DNA from: Solibacteraceae bacterium
Lineage (GTDB): Bacteria; Acidobacteriota; Terriglobia; Bryobacterales; Bryobacteraceae
Reading direction: 5' to 3'
Assembly (NCBI GenBank): GCA_026984795.1
Contig: JALSRK010000051.1
Span: forward strand, 62,001-126,000
DNA length: 64,000 bases
Shown: positions 45,818-55,028 of the stretch, piece after piece
How the letters are laid out: every line of letters starts with the position of its first letter
Numbering within the stretch: position 1 is the first letter of the stretch
The notes under the pieces: model-generated
Told to the model about the DNA's origin: nothing
Seen by the model: the letters and a program-made list of their open reading frames with translations, nothing else
The model's database searches: none
Position numbers and translations under genes: made by a program

Positions 45818-45982
45818 ACCGTCCTTTCCCTCTCTCGCGATCCTGGTACGGCCTTGTGCGTACTCCACGGCCCCGGGCAGTGTTCGAGCCGTAGCCGCAT
45901 ACCAAGGACCCCCCGAGAGGATTACACGTTCCAATCGCTGCAAACCATCGTTTCTCGTCGCACGGCGATGGTTACGCGATTG

Positions 45983-46011
45983 ACTATACCAAAAGGCGGG
46001 GGCAGCCACAA
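45983..46011 (-). promoter_or_regulatory. Sigma-70-type promoter of paoABC
   Basis: On the minus strand TTGTGG (46006-46011) and TATAGT (45983-45988) are spaced by exactly 17 bp. Transcription would begin near 45976, giving a leader of about 160 nt before the paoA GTG. The rest of the 45818-46128 spacer shows no gene. Confidence 0.6.
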
Positions 46012-46128
46012 GGTATCGACAACTGCGTCCCCCGTGCCGGAGGGCTCGGGCCGGCCGCCCCGCCAAAGGTTCGGTCGGCGTAAGCGCCGGCCGTGGACGC
46101 CGCTGGGTGCGTTCGCTACACTGCCACC

Positions 46129-47646
46129 ATGTGGGGACGAGCAGGGAGCGAGGGGCCTGGCTGGCACTGGGGCCGGCTTTGGGCCGCGGTGCTCTTGATG
46201 GCCGTTGCGTTGGTACCGGCGACGGAGGCAGTCCAGGCCGGCGAGCGGGCGGCGCCGCGCCTGATGGTGAACGAGGACGGCCGGCGCCTGGTGAGGAAAG
46301 ACGGCCGGGAGTTTTTCTGGCTGGCCGATACGGCGTGGCCGCTGTTTACCTGCTCCAGCCGGGAAGAGCGCGAGGACCAGCCGGCGGTCGATTGGTATTT
46401 CCAAACGCGCCAGCGGTAGGAGTTCACCGTCATCCAGACGCACTTGCTGACCAACCCGGCGCGGGGGCCCATCGACGCCCCGAACCTCTACGGCCACGCG
46501 CCTTTCATCGACGGGGACTTCACCCGGCCGCTCGTCCGCCCCGGCCCGGACAACGATTACTGGGACTACGCAGACTACCTGATCCGCCGGGCCCGGGAGC
46601 ACGGCCTCTACATGGCGATCGTGGCGGTGTGGGGCAACAGTCTCGGTGAAGACGACTCGCATCCACTGGTAGCCGAACCGGAAACGGCCTATGCGTACGG
46701 GTGGTTTCTCGGCGACCGGTACCGCGACGAGCCCCACATCATCTGGCTGCTGGGCGGCGATACCTTCGGCCCGCGCCGCGACCGGCGGACTTAGACCCCG
46801 GCCAGGCGGGACATGACCCGGGCGCTGGCCGAGTGCATCGCCGACGGGATCGCCGGCATGCGGAGCTTCGACGGCGAGGCCGATTACCGCCACGTGCTGA
46901 TGAGCTATCACCCGCCGGGCGGCGGCCAGCCGTCGTCGAAATACTTCCACGAGGAGCCGTGGCTCGACTTCAACATGATCCAGACGACGACCCGTTTTCG
47001 TTTCTTCAATTACAAACAGGTACTGGCCGACTACCTCAAAGAGCCGGCGAAGCCGGTGCTGGACGGCGAGGTCGCCTATGAGTACTCGTACTCGCTCAAT
47101 CGCAGGGAGCGGGAGCGTTTCCCGGGGCGCCGCATCTCGGCGTGGGACGTGCGCCGGGGCGCCTACTGGAACGTCTTTTCCGGGGGGTTCGGCCATACCT
47201 ACGGTCACCGCAGCTTCATCGGCTGGGTGCGGACCGGCGAGCCGTCCCTGCGCTGGGGCGCCGACAAGCCGTGGTTCGAGGCCCTCGACGCCGAGGGGGC
47301 TACCCAAATGAAGTGGCTGCGGCGGCTGGCCGAATCGCGCCCGATGGAAGGCCGTGCGCCCGACCAGTGAGTCATCCTGGACAAGCAGGAGGACGGCAAC
47401 GACTACGCCTGCGTCCTGCGGGGCAAAGAGGGGCGCTACTTGATGGTGTACCTGCCCACCGGCAAGCCGCTGAGCATCCGGATGAGCGCCGTCCGGGCGG
47501 ACCGTGCGGTCGTATGGTGGTTCAACCCGCGCACCGGCGAAGCCCGCCACCTTCCGGGCTCCCGCCAGCGGTCCGGGCGAGGACTGGGTGCTGGTTCTGG
47601 ACGCCGCTTCGGAGAACTACCCGCCGCCGGCCGCCGTCACCCGCTG
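46129..47646 (+). pseudogene. Decayed secreted glycoside hydrolase (DUF4038 plus collagen-binding-like C-domain)
   Basis: One continuous reading frame encodes a signal peptide, a DUF4038 (apiosidase-like) barrel and the small C-terminal domain usually attached to it, but is broken by in-frame TAG (46417-46419), TAG (46792-46794) and TGA (47368-47370). Near 47555-47570 a frameshift moves the reading to another frame, which then gives GEDWVLVLDAASENYPPP and the natural stop TGA at 47644-47646. Family landmarks between the stops are intact: FFWLADTAWPLF, EFTVIQTHLL, PNLYGHAPFIDGDFTRP, EPHIIWLLGGD, YLMVYLPTGKP and WWFNPRTGEA. The protein context is still sharp, so inactivation looks recent. Short open pieces remain at 46129-46419, 46444-46794 and 46813-47370. 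Confidence 0.88.
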
Positions 47647-47715
47647 AAAACTCCCGGCCGACCTTATGTGCGCACCAGGGCGCTCATCCCGGCTCTCAAC
47701 TACAATGAACATCTT

Positions 47716-48582
47716 ATGGCCGAAATGAAACGGATCCTCGTTATTGGCGCCGGCAACATCGGCGGCGCATTGATCGGCGGCATGTTGAGTTCCGGAGTCG
47801 CCGACCGGGAGCACTTGAGGGCCTGCGAAGCGAGTGAAGAGCGTGCGCAGGAGATTCGTGAGAAATGGGGCATCGAGGTGGTTACCACCGGCAACCGCGA
47901 CCCCGTTTCGCAGGCTGAAGTCATCATCCTGTCGGTTAAGCCACAGACGCTGCCTTACGTGCTCAAGGACATCCGGGACGTGCTCCGGGAAGACCAGCTC
48001 CTGATTTCCGTCGCCGCCGCGTTTCCAATCAGCGTGATCGAGAAGATCGTTCAGAAGAAGATGCCGGTATTCCGCGTCATGCCGAACATACCCGTGGTAG
48101 TTGACGAGGGAGCTACGGGGCTCTCCACGAACGCTGCCGTGACGCGCGAGCAGCGGCGCTTCGTGGAAAACATCTTTCGATCGGTGGGCGTGGTCTGCGT
48201 CATCGACGAGGAGATGATGGACGCCGTTACGGCACTGTCCGGGAGCGGGCCGGCCTATATCTATATGGTGATCGAGGCGCTGATCGCCGGTGGATTGAAG
48301 ATGGGGCTGACGCACCAGGTCGCCACGCGCCTCGCCGAACAGACCGTCCTCGGAGCCGCCAAGCTCGTGCGGGAGACGATGCTCCACCCGGCGATTCTGA
48401 AAGATCGTGTAATCACGCCGGGTGGGGTGACGATTTCGGCGATCCACGAGTTAGAACGCCACGGCCTGCGGGCGATGCTGATCTCGGCGGTCGAGACAGC
48501 GACCAAACGCTCCCGCCAGCTTACCGAGTCGCTCAAGGCGAAGGTCGAGGAGGAGTTTTGCTCGCCGAAGCAAACCCGCTGA
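47716..48582 (+). CDS. proC: Pyrroline-5-carboxylate reductase
   Basis: A 288-residue enzyme reducing pyrroline-5-carboxylate to proline with NAD(P)H. N-terminal Rossmann motif VIGAGNIGGALIGG, the middle VMPNIPVVVDEGATGL region and the family signature in the C-terminal helical domain (ALSGSGPAYIYMVIEAL, and LRETMLHPAILKDRVITPGGVTI-type run) are complete. Starts at ATG 47716 or 47725; neither has a ribosome binding site. TACAAT (47701-47706) ends 9 nt upstream, so the transcript may be leaderless. The peptidase gene overlaps its 3' end by 25 bp. Confidence 0.95.
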   Translation: MAEMKRILVIGAGNIGGALIGGMLSSGVADREHLRACEASEERAQEIREKWGIEVVTTGNRDPVSQAEVIILSVKPQTLPYVLKDIRDVLREDQLLISVAAAFPISVIEKIVQKKMPVFRVMPNIPVVVDEGATGLSTNAAVTREQRRFVENIFRSVGVVCVIDEEMMDAVTALSGSGPAYIYMVIEALIAGGLKMGLTHQVATRLAEQTVLGAAKLVRETMLHPAILKDRVITPGGVTISAIHELERHGLRAMLISAVETATKRSRQLTESLKAKVEEEFCSPKQTR

Positions 48583-50600
48583 TCGGCATCCGCTTCCACA
48601 TCCCCTTCGATCGCATCCGGGCCGAGCACGTCGAGCCGGCCATCGCCTACCTGCTGGAAAGGTCGCGCTCGGGGTTGGAAGCGCTCGCCGCCCAGCCGCC
48701 TCCTCGAACTTATGAGAACACGATGCAGCGGCTCGACCGGCTCACCGAGAATCTCGACTACGCGATGGAGGTGGTGCGGCACCTGGAGTCCGTGGCCACT
48801 TATCCCGAGCTCCGCCGCGCCTACAACGCCGTCCAACCGAAGGTGAGCGCCTTCTACACGAGCATTCCTCTCCACGCGGGCCTGTGGCGGGCCATCAAGG
48901 AATACGCCGGAACCGAAGACGCCCGGCGGCGGCAGGGTGTCTGGCGGCGGTATCTCGAGAAGACCATCGCCGAGTTCCGGCGTCATGGCGCCGATCTCGA
49001 TGCGGCCGGCAAGCGGCGGCTCGAAGAGCTGGATGTCGAGCTGGCTCGCCTGACGACGAAGTTCGCCCAGAACACCCTGGACGCCACCAACGCCTTCGAA
49101 CTCGTGCTGACGGACGAAGCCCGGCTCGCCGGGCTGCCAGAATCCGCCCGGGAAATGGCCCGCGAGGCCGCCAAGGCGAAGGGCAGGGAAGGCTGGCGGT
49201 TCACGCTGCAAGCGCCCAGCTACCTGGCGGTGATGATGTACTTGGACGACGCCGACATCCGCCGCCGGATGTGGCTCGCCTACAACACCCGGGCCGCCGG
49301 TGGGGAGTTCGACAACAGCGGGATCGTCGTCGAGATCCTGAAGCTGCGCCGGGCCAAGGCGGAGCTGCTGGGCTACCGGGACTTCGCGGACCTGGCGCTC
49401 GAAGACCGCATGGCGAAGACCGGAGACCGGGCCCAGCGGTTCCTGGAGGAGCTGCGCGGGAAGACCGAGCCGCACTTCCATCGCGAAAACGAGGAGCTGG
49501 CCGCGTTCCGGCGGGAGATCGAGGGTCCCGGCGCCCCGGCGATCGAGCCGTGGGACGTCGCCTACTACTCCGAGAAGCTGCGCAAGGCCCGATTCGACTT
49601 CAACGAGGAGGACCTGCGGCCGTATTTCCCGCTCGATCGGGTCATCGAGGGCCTCTTCGAGCTGGTGCGGCGGCTGTTCGGCATCCGCGTCGTCGAGGAG
49701 TCCGGCGTGCCGGCGTGGGATCCGGCCACGCGCTATTACAAAGTGCTCGACGAGGACGGCGCCTTTCTGGGGGCCTTTTACGCCGACTGGTTCCCCCGGG
49801 AGAACAAGCGCGGCGGCGCCTGGATGGACGCGCTGATCACCGGCAAGCCGAAGAACGGCGAGTTCGAGCCGCACCTGGGGCTGGTTTGCGGCAACCTGAA
49901 CCCGCCCAGCGGCGGCAAGCCGGCGCTGCTCACCCACCGCGACGTGGAGACGATCTTCCACGAGTTCGGGCACCTGCTGCACCACCTGCTGACGCGCGTG
50001 CCCATCCGCTCCCTGGCCGGCACTCACGTGCCGTGGGACTTCGTCGAGCTGCCTTCGCAGATCATGGAGAACTGGTGCTGGGAGAAGGAAGCGCTGGACC
50101 TGTTCGCCCGCCACTACGAGACCGGCGCGCCGATCCCGGACGAACTCTTCGCCAAGATGCGCCGGGCGCGGACCTTCCGGGCGGCCAACGCCCAGATGCG
50201 CCAACTCAGCTTCGGATTCCTGGACCTGGCGCTGCACCGCGAGTACGACCCCGCGCGCGACGGCGATTTGAAAGCGTACTGCCGCCGCCTGATGGCTCCG
50301 TTCGCGCCGGCCCCGCTGCCGCCCGAGTACGCGATGGTGACTTCGTTCTCTCACCTGTTTGCGAACCCGGTGGGTTACGCCGCCGGCTACTACTCCTACA
50401 AGTGGGCCGAGGTGCTGGACGCGGACGCCTTCACCCGTTTCCAGCGCGAGGGCATCTTCAACCGCGCCACCGGCGAAGATTTCCGGCGCAAGATCCTCGA
50501 GCGCGGCGACTCGGAAGATCCGGCGATTCTGTACCGTTCGTTCATGGGGCGCGACCCGGACATCACCGCGCTGCTGCGGCGGGTGGGGCTGCTCGGCTGA
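48558..50600 (+). CDS. M3 family metallopeptidase (oligopeptidase A-like)
   Basis: A 680-residue cytoplasmic zinc peptidase, the same length as E. coli oligopeptidase A. The HEFGH zinc motif is at residues 468-472 and the third-ligand region FVELPSQIMENW follows about 25 residues later. The C-terminal substrate loop YAAGYYSYKWAEVLDADAF is typical of the family. TTG 48558 is the likely start, behind GAGGAGGAG and inside the proC 3' end, so the two genes are coupled. It degrades short peptides, for example cleaved signal peptides. Confidence 0.93.
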   Translation: MLAEANPLIGIRFHIPFDRIRAEHVEPAIAYLLERSRSGLEALAAQPPPRTYENTMQRLDRLTENLDYAMEVVRHLESVATYPELRRAYNAVQPKVSAFYTSIPLHAGLWRAIKEYAGTEDARRRQGVWRRYLEKTIAEFRRHGADLDAAGKRRLEELDVELARLTTKFAQNTLDATNAFELVLTDEARLAGLPESAREMAREAAKAKGREGWRFTLQAPSYLAVMMYLDDADIRRRMWLAYNTRAAGGEFDNSGIVVEILKLRRAKAELLGYRDFADLALEDRMAKTGDRAQRFLEELRGKTEPHFHRENEELAAFRREIEGPGAPAIEPWDVAYYSEKLRKARFDFNEEDLRPYFPLDRVIEGLFELVRRLFGIRVVEESGVPAWDPATRYYKVLDEDGAFLGAFYADWFPRENKRGGAWMDALITGKPKNGEFEPHLGLVCGNLNPPSGGKPALLTHRDVETIFHEFGHLLHHLLTRVPIRSLAGTHVPWDFVELPSQIMENWCWEKEALDLFARHYETGAPIPDELFAKMRRARTFRAANAQMRQLSFGFLDLALHREYDPARDGDLKAYCRRLMAPFAPAPLPPEYAMVTSFSHLFANPVGYAAGYYSYKWAEVLDADAFTRFQREGIFNRATGEDFRRKILERGDSEDPAILYRSFMGRDPDITALLRRVGLLG

Positions 50601-50739
50601 GAGAGTCCTGCGGGCGAACGAGATATTGTGGAGACTCAAGCGGCTGAGAAGCGGGATCCCCGGTAGTCTTCGAACCTCCCGCTGAGCATTCAGCAGTAGA
50701 GGGCGATGATGGCGTTGGCGCGTGGGCAATCCAGAACCG

Positions 50740-51293
50740 GAGGGAGGCTTTCAGCCGGCCGGCGCAGGCACAGCGGACCTCGTCGGGCGCCACCTCGGAG
50801 CCCGACGGCAACCGGCCCGGGATCGCCGCCCCGGCCTAATGCATCGCCGCTCAGGCGGCCATCTCCACCACCTCCAGATGCGGCTCCCTCCGGCGGCGCT
50901 TCCCGCCGAAGATCACCGCCGGCAACCGGTTCACTTCCCGGCCGACTTCCTGCTGGATCGCCGCCGTGTCTTCTGCTCCGACAAGCTCTCCTCGACCGGC
51001 CGCCGTTGGCAGATCTCCGTGTTCACTTCGACGAACTCCCGGCTCAGTTGCTGCCAGCGGCGGAAGGCGGCAATCTCGCGCTCGGCCTTGCGCCTGGCCG
51101 CCTCGGTGGGAAACGACTCGGTGACGGTCTTGCCGCCCCGCTTGAAGGTCAGCCGGAAGTTCGGCCCGTGGCCGGGATCGCCCGGCTGGTGGCAGTGGCA
51201 GCGCGGATTGCCGCAACGGCCCCTGGTGGCGGTGATCGACCCGGGCCGGGCGTCGCCCAGGAAGCGGATCTCTTCGAGCAGGCCTCCTGCCAC
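50740..51293 (-). mobile_element. Insertion-sequence remnant (DUF6788 gene plus broken ISKra4-like transposase start)
   Basis: After the small DUF6788 gene, the same minus-strand region continues with 'EVGREVNRLPAVIFGGKRRR' and 'HLEVVEMAA', then stop TGA, 'AAMH', stop TAG, and 'AGAAIPGRLPSGSEVAPDEVRCACAG'. This resembles the N-terminal part of ISKra4-type transposases (an amphipathic helix followed by a C-x-C zinc-binding segment), with two in-frame stops, after which similarity ends near 50740. No terminal inverted repeats or target duplication are recognisable. The family name is from memory of sequence style and should be treated as provisional. Confidence 0.6.
50931..51293 (-). CDS. DUF6788-like transposon-associated small protein
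   Basis: A 120-residue basic protein starting at GTG 51293. 'EEIRFLGDARPGSITATRGRCGNPRCHCHQPGDPGHGPNF' with its C-x4-C-x-C metal-binding-like motif and the downstream helix 'RKAEREIAAFRRWQQLSREFVEVNTEICQ' match DUF6788 proteins, which accompany transposase genes in several IS groups. The following transposase is truncated and broken, so this gene is probably a leftover with no function. Confidence 0.65.
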   Translation of the reverse strand: MAGGLLEEIRFLGDARPGSITATRGRCGNPRCHCHQPGDPGHGPNFRLTFKRGGKTVTESFPTEAARRKAEREIAAFRRWQQLSREFVEVNTEICQRRPVEESLSEQKTRRRSSRKSAGK

Positions 51294-51489
51294 CGTTCCA
51301 AGCCCTCCGGGGATGCCGTGGATGGTTTCCTGAGGCCCTCTTGTGCGAGGGCATCACATACGCTCGGTTTAGCGCCACAGAAAAGAAGGCCCCTCCTACA
51401 CTTAATGTCGTGCACCCGCCCGAATCCGTCATCGCGCGGCGGGTCTGCGTTAGGATAGTCGTTTCGGTTCCAACTCCCTGACGCCTGCG

Positions 51490-52449
51490 ATGATTCCCTT
51501 CCGACTGCTCCTGCGCTGCTTGATCGGCGGCACACTCATGGGCCTGGCCAACCTGGTTCCCGGCATTTCCGGGGGCACAATGCTGTTGGCGGCGGGCGTC
51601 TACCCGTTGTTCGTGGACGGCGTTGCCGATCTGACGGCACTCCGGTTCCGCTGGCGGTCATTCCTCCCGCTGGTAACCATCGCCGCGGCAGCCTTCCTCT
51701 GCATCGTTCTGTTGGCGGGGCCGGTGAAGGGTCTGGTCGTGGACCACCGATGGGTCATGTATAGCCTGTTCATTGGACTCACTTTGGGCGGCGTACCGGT
51801 AGTGTGGCGCCTGTTGAAACCGCTGACGCTTCCGGCGGCGCTCGGCTGCGCGGCCGGACTGGCGGTGATGGCGCTGATGGTGTTGGTTGAACCGGCTGAG
51901 TCCGCCGGCGCCGGCACTTGGGCAATGCTGTTCCTCGCTGGCGCGGCGGGGGCTTCGGCGATGATTCTGCCAGGCATCTCCGGGGGCTATCTGTTGCTCA
52001 TTCTGGGACAGTACATTCCGATCCTGGGCGCCCTCGACTCGGCGAAGACGGCGGTTGAGACGGCGAGCCCGGACCTGCTGTTCGAGGCGGGCCGCGTGCT
52101 CGTACCGGTCGCGGCAGGGCTGGCCGTCGGGGTGGCCGGCGTCAGCAACTTGATCAAGTTCCTGCTCGAGAAGCGGCGCAAGGCGACGCTCGGCGTGTTG
52201 CTCGGTCTACTGTTGGGGGCTGTCCTCGGGCTGTGGCCGTTTCAGCAGGGAGTGCTCCCGAACCCGGGGGAGGTTGTCAAGGGAAGGGTGATGACGGAGG
52301 CGGCGATCGCGGCGCTCGATCCTGCGGATTATCCGGTGAGGCCATTTCGGCCCACGGCGGGACAGGTGGCTGCGTCGCTGGGCCTGGTGCTCGGGGGCTT
52401 GGCGGTGACGCTGGCCGTAGCGCGGCTGGGCGAGGGGGCGGAGGTCTAG
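51490..52449 (+). CDS. DUF368 membrane protein (undecaprenyl-phosphate translocase-type)
   Basis: A 319-residue protein with about eight to nine helices. The repeated motif GLANLVPGISGGTM (about residues 18-31) and ILPGISGGYLL (about 158-168) marks DUF368, an internal duplication family. A DUF368 member (PopT) was reported to recycle undecaprenyl phosphate across the inner membrane for cell-envelope synthesis; function here is inferred. TAGGAT about 32 bp upstream may be its -10. A CaCA antiporter gene follows after 9 bp, so they are probably cotranscribed. Confidence 0.9.
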   Translation: MIPFRLLLRCLIGGTLMGLANLVPGISGGTMLLAAGVYPLFVDGVADLTALRFRWRSFLPLVTIAAAAFLCIVLLAGPVKGLVVDHRWVMYSLFIGLTLGGVPVVWRLLKPLTLPAALGCAAGLAVMALMVLVEPAESAGAGTWAMLFLAGAAGASAMILPGISGGYLLLILGQYIPILGALDSAKTAVETASPDLLFEAGRVLVPVAAGLAVGVAGVSNLIKFLLEKRRKATLGVLLGLLLGAVLGLWPFQQGVLPNPGEVVKGRVMTEAAIAALDPADYPVRPFRPTAGQVAASLGLVLGGLAVTLAVARLGEGAEV

Positions 52450-52458
52450 CGGAAGCCG

Positions 52459-53517
52459 ATGGAACAGGCGCTCGAACAGTTCTTCGCGGGTTTGCACTGG
52501 GCGCTTCTCGGTCTGATGATCGTCGCGGCTCTGGCCGTGCTGGGCCGGGGGGCCGACTGGCTGGTGAACGAGGCGGTGGCTTTGAGCGAAAGGTCGGGAA
52601 TCCCCAAAGTCGTCATCGGCGCCACGGTGGTGAGCGTGGGCACGACTACGCCCGAGGCGGCCGTCTCGGTGCTGGCGGCGATGAGAGGCAGTCCGGGACT
52701 GGCTCTAGGGAACGCCGTGGGCTCGATCATCTGTGACACGGGCCTGATCCTCGGGCTGGCGTGCGTGATCGCGCCGCTGCGGCTGAATCGCCGGATCGTA
52801 AATCGGCAAGGATGGATCCAGTTCGGAGCCGGCGTCACGTTGGTGGCGGTGTCATTTCCCTGGGGTGCTCCGGCTACAGCGTTCAGCACCGGCGGTCATT
52901 TGCCGCAATTCATGGGGTTCGTCTTTCTGGCCTCCTTGGCGGCCTACCTGTGGCGGAGCGTCGTTTGGTCGCGGCGGGAACCCGAGCTGGCGGAGCTCGA
53001 GGAGCACACGGTGGCCACCCATGAGCAGGAACCCGCCGCCTCGAACCCGGTGATCCTGGCAAAGCTCGTCGCGGCGATTGCCGTGGTCGTTGGCTCCGCC
53101 AAAGTCCTGGTCCCTGCAGTCGAGGAGGCAGCCCGGCGGCTCGATGTACCTGAGGGGATCATCGCGGCGACGCTGGTCGCTTTCGGCACCTCGCTGCCTG
53201 AGCTGATCACGGCCGTGACGGCCGCCCGGCGCGGCCACGGAGACCTGGCTGTGGGCAACGTCGTTGGGGCGGACATCTTGAATGTGTTGTTCGTCGCCGG
53301 GGCGGCGGCCGCGGTGACGCCCGGAGGACTGGAAGCGGGCGGCCACTTCTTTCTGGTGCTCTTCCCCATCATGCTGTTTGTTCTGGCAGTCTTCCGCCTC
53401 GGAATCGTCTTTTCGCAGCAATACCTGCGGCGGCCCTTCGGTTTTGCTCTGTTGGCGGCTTACGGCTTCTACCTGGTGGTGAGCTACCTGCTGCCCGGGG
53501 GATTGCCCTTTCCCTAG
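52459..53517 (+). CDS. CaCA family cation antiporter (Na+/Ca2+ exchanger-like, YrbG type)
   Basis: A 352-residue, ten-helix exchanger built of two inverted repeats. Each repeat carries the alpha motif: GATVVSVGTTTPEAAVS with GNAVGS (about residues 54-90), and AATLVAFGTSLPELITA with GNVVGADILN (about 234-275). Pro-Glu acidic residues for ion binding are intact in both. It exchanges calcium or a related cation for Na+ or H+. It likely shares an operon with the DUF368 gene just upstream. Confidence 0.92.
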   Translation: MEQALEQFFAGLHWALLGLMIVAALAVLGRGADWLVNEAVALSERSGIPKVVIGATVVSVGTTTPEAAVSVLAAMRGSPGLALGNAVGSIICDTGLILGLACVIAPLRLNRRIVNRQGWIQFGAGVTLVAVSFPWGAPATAFSTGGHLPQFMGFVFLASLAAYLWRSVVWSRREPELAELEEHTVATHEQEPAASNPVILAKLVAAIAVVVGSAKVLVPAVEEAARRLDVPEGIIAATLVAFGTSLPELITAVTAARRGHGDLAVGNVVGADILNVLFVAGAAAAVTPGGLEAGGHFFLVLFPIMLFVLAVFRLGIVFSQQYLRRPFGFALLAAYGFYLVVSYLLPGGLPFP

Positions 53518-53550
53518 GGCGGCGTCACCGGGCGCCGACTGACAACTGGT

Positions 53551-53874
53551 CTAGGAGGAACGTGGGAATAAAGAGAACGATCGTGTGGGACGCCATAGCC
53601 GAGCCGGAACAGCCGGATCGAATCGGCGCCGGTTCCCGCTCCACCTGACGCCCCCGTCTCGCAGCCGGCGTTCCCAATCGTTGGGCGCATGGGAAGCGAC
53701 GAACGGGAAGACCGCGGTAACGACCAGGGCGGCTAGGGTGGCGGCTACGAGCCTCCGGAAACGCCGCCGCTGCTCAGACTGAACCCGGAACCGCGGCTGC
53801 TTCTCTCGCCAGTATTGCGGCGAATCCGGCCGAATCCGTTCAGGCACAACACAAGTGATTCTACGGTGCCGCAT
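53551..53874 (-). CDS. Hypothetical small single-pass membrane protein
   Basis: A 107-residue, strongly basic protein of unrecognised family. One hydrophobic segment (about residues 42-60) lies between Arg-rich flanks. CAGGAGCTGAGA before the ATG is a reasonable ribosome binding site, the main support for it being real. Codon composition is unremarkable. It could be a spurious frame. Confidence 0.45.
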   Translation of the reverse strand: MRHRRITCVVPERIRPDSPQYWREKQPRFRVQSEQRRRFRRLVAATLAALVVTAVFPFVASHAPNDWERRLRDGGVRWSGNRRRFDPAVPARLWRPTRSFSLFPRSS

Positions 53875-54012
53875 TCTCAGCTCCTGGGCGACGGATGGAT
53901 GGCGCGGAGCGAAGCCTGCGCAGTCTCTCCTCCGAACGCTCCCGAGAAAAAGCGGCCCCGGCGGCCTGTTTTCGTTCTCGGCTGCCCAGACAAATCAACG
54001 GCCAAAGAGCGC

Positions 54013-54954
54013 TCAAATGTGGAACTCGAGGATGTCCTCGTCTTCGACGACGTGGCCGCGGTCCACCATCATGCCCGGGTGGTCCCCGTCGGAGCGGTAG
54101 AGACGGGTGTATTTCATCTTCTCGGCGAAGTCTTTATGAACCTCGCGGGCGGCGTCGATTACCGTGGCGCCGCGCTTCAGCACGTAAGGCTTGCTCAGGT
54201 CTGGCGGTTTTCCCGGGGGCTTCGAGTAGAAGCGAACCACGTCGAGTAGTTCGAACACCCTCCTGGCGAGCCCGTCCAAGCCTTGGCCGGTGCTGGCGGA
54301 CACCGGAAGGTACTCGAAGCGGTCCCCATAGAGTTCCCGCAGCGCTTCGAGGTTGTCGGCAGCGCCGCTCGCATCCATCTTGTTGGCCACCAGGACCCGA
54401 GGCGGCGGAAGGCGGTGCCGGCCGAGGTACTCCAGGGTGAACTCGATTTCCTCAAGCACAGCGGGGTCGCTCAAGCCGACAACCAGCAGCCCGGCGTTGG
54501 CCATGCGGATGACCTGCGGCAGCCAGCGCTCAGTGAATTCCGGCGCTACCGGTGGCAGGTCTACGAGCTGGATGGGCACGTTCTCGTAGTGCATCATGCC
54601 CGGCGCCGGCGCCCGAGTGGTGAACGGGTAAGCGGCTACTTCCGGGTGTGCGTGGGTCAGCCGTGCCAGCAGTTGGGACTTGCCGGAGTTCGGCGGACCG
54701 ATCAACACCACCTGGCCGGCGCCTTCGCGTTTGACGACCCAGAATGGCGTATGCCTCGGACCGCCGCGCCGCGCCGACTCCTTCCGCATCCGCGAGATGC
54801 GGCGCTTAATGTCCGCCTGGAGCTTCTCGGTCCCCTTGTGTTTGGGGATCGTCGAGAGCATCTTCTCCAGGGCAGCGAGCTTCTGCTCGGGTGTTTGGGC
54901 TTCTTTGAACTCTTGTTCGGCGGCCAGGTACTCCGGTGTCAGGTTCGCCGGCAT
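54013..54954 (-). CDS. Obg/DRG-like GTP-binding protein with TGS domain
   Basis: A 313-residue GTPase. A helical N-terminus (about residues 1-65) is followed by G1 GPPNSGKSQLL (about 84-94), G3 VDLPPV (in place of DxPG) and G4 ANKMD, and a C-terminal TGS domain (about 235-313, ending VVEDEDILEFHI). It resembles archaeal/eukaryal DRG proteins more than bacterial ObgE, which has a glycine-rich Obg fold at the N-terminus. DRG-type GTPases act in translation or ribosome maturation; the bacterial version is little studied. Confidence 0.85.
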   Translation of the reverse strand: MPANLTPEYLAAEQEFKEAQTPEQKLAALEKMLSTIPKHKGTEKLQADIKRRISRMRKESARRGGPRHTPFWVVKREGAGQVVLIGPPNSGKSQLLARLTHAHPEVAAYPFTTRAPAPGMMHYENVPIQLVDLPPVAPEFTERWLPQVIRMANAGLLVVGLSDPAVLEEIEFTLEYLGRHRLPPPRVLVANKMDASGAADNLEALRELYGDRFEYLPVSASTGQGLDGLARRVFELLDVVRFYSKPPGKPPDLSKPYVLKRGATVIDAAREVHKDFAEKMKYTRLYRSDGDHPGMMVDRGHVVEDEDILEFHI

Positions 54955-55028
54955 CGCTCTGGAAAAAGATTATCACCGGCGTTCCTGTGGGGTCCTAGGA
55001 GGTGGAAACTAAGGGAAGGCTGGACGGA

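Noticed and set aside
45922-47550. 542-residue minus-strand open frame opposite the DUF4038 pseudogene
   Set aside because: The plus strand shows clear DUF4038 similarity across the whole span; the minus frame shows none, so it does not rescue the locus as a gene.
46129-47646. Stop-codon readthrough or codon reassignment (TAG/TGA) to express the glycosidase
   Set aside because: TAG and TGA end many normal genes in the window, two different stop codons are involved, and a frameshift is also needed. Pseudogene is the simpler reading.
48261-50729. 822-residue minus-strand open frame opposite proC and the M3 peptidase
   Set aside because: Antisense artefact; both plus-strand proteins are intact family members.
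50601-51489. Terminal inverted repeats or target-site duplication for the IS remnant
   Set aside because: Scanning both flanks by eye showed no convincing pair.
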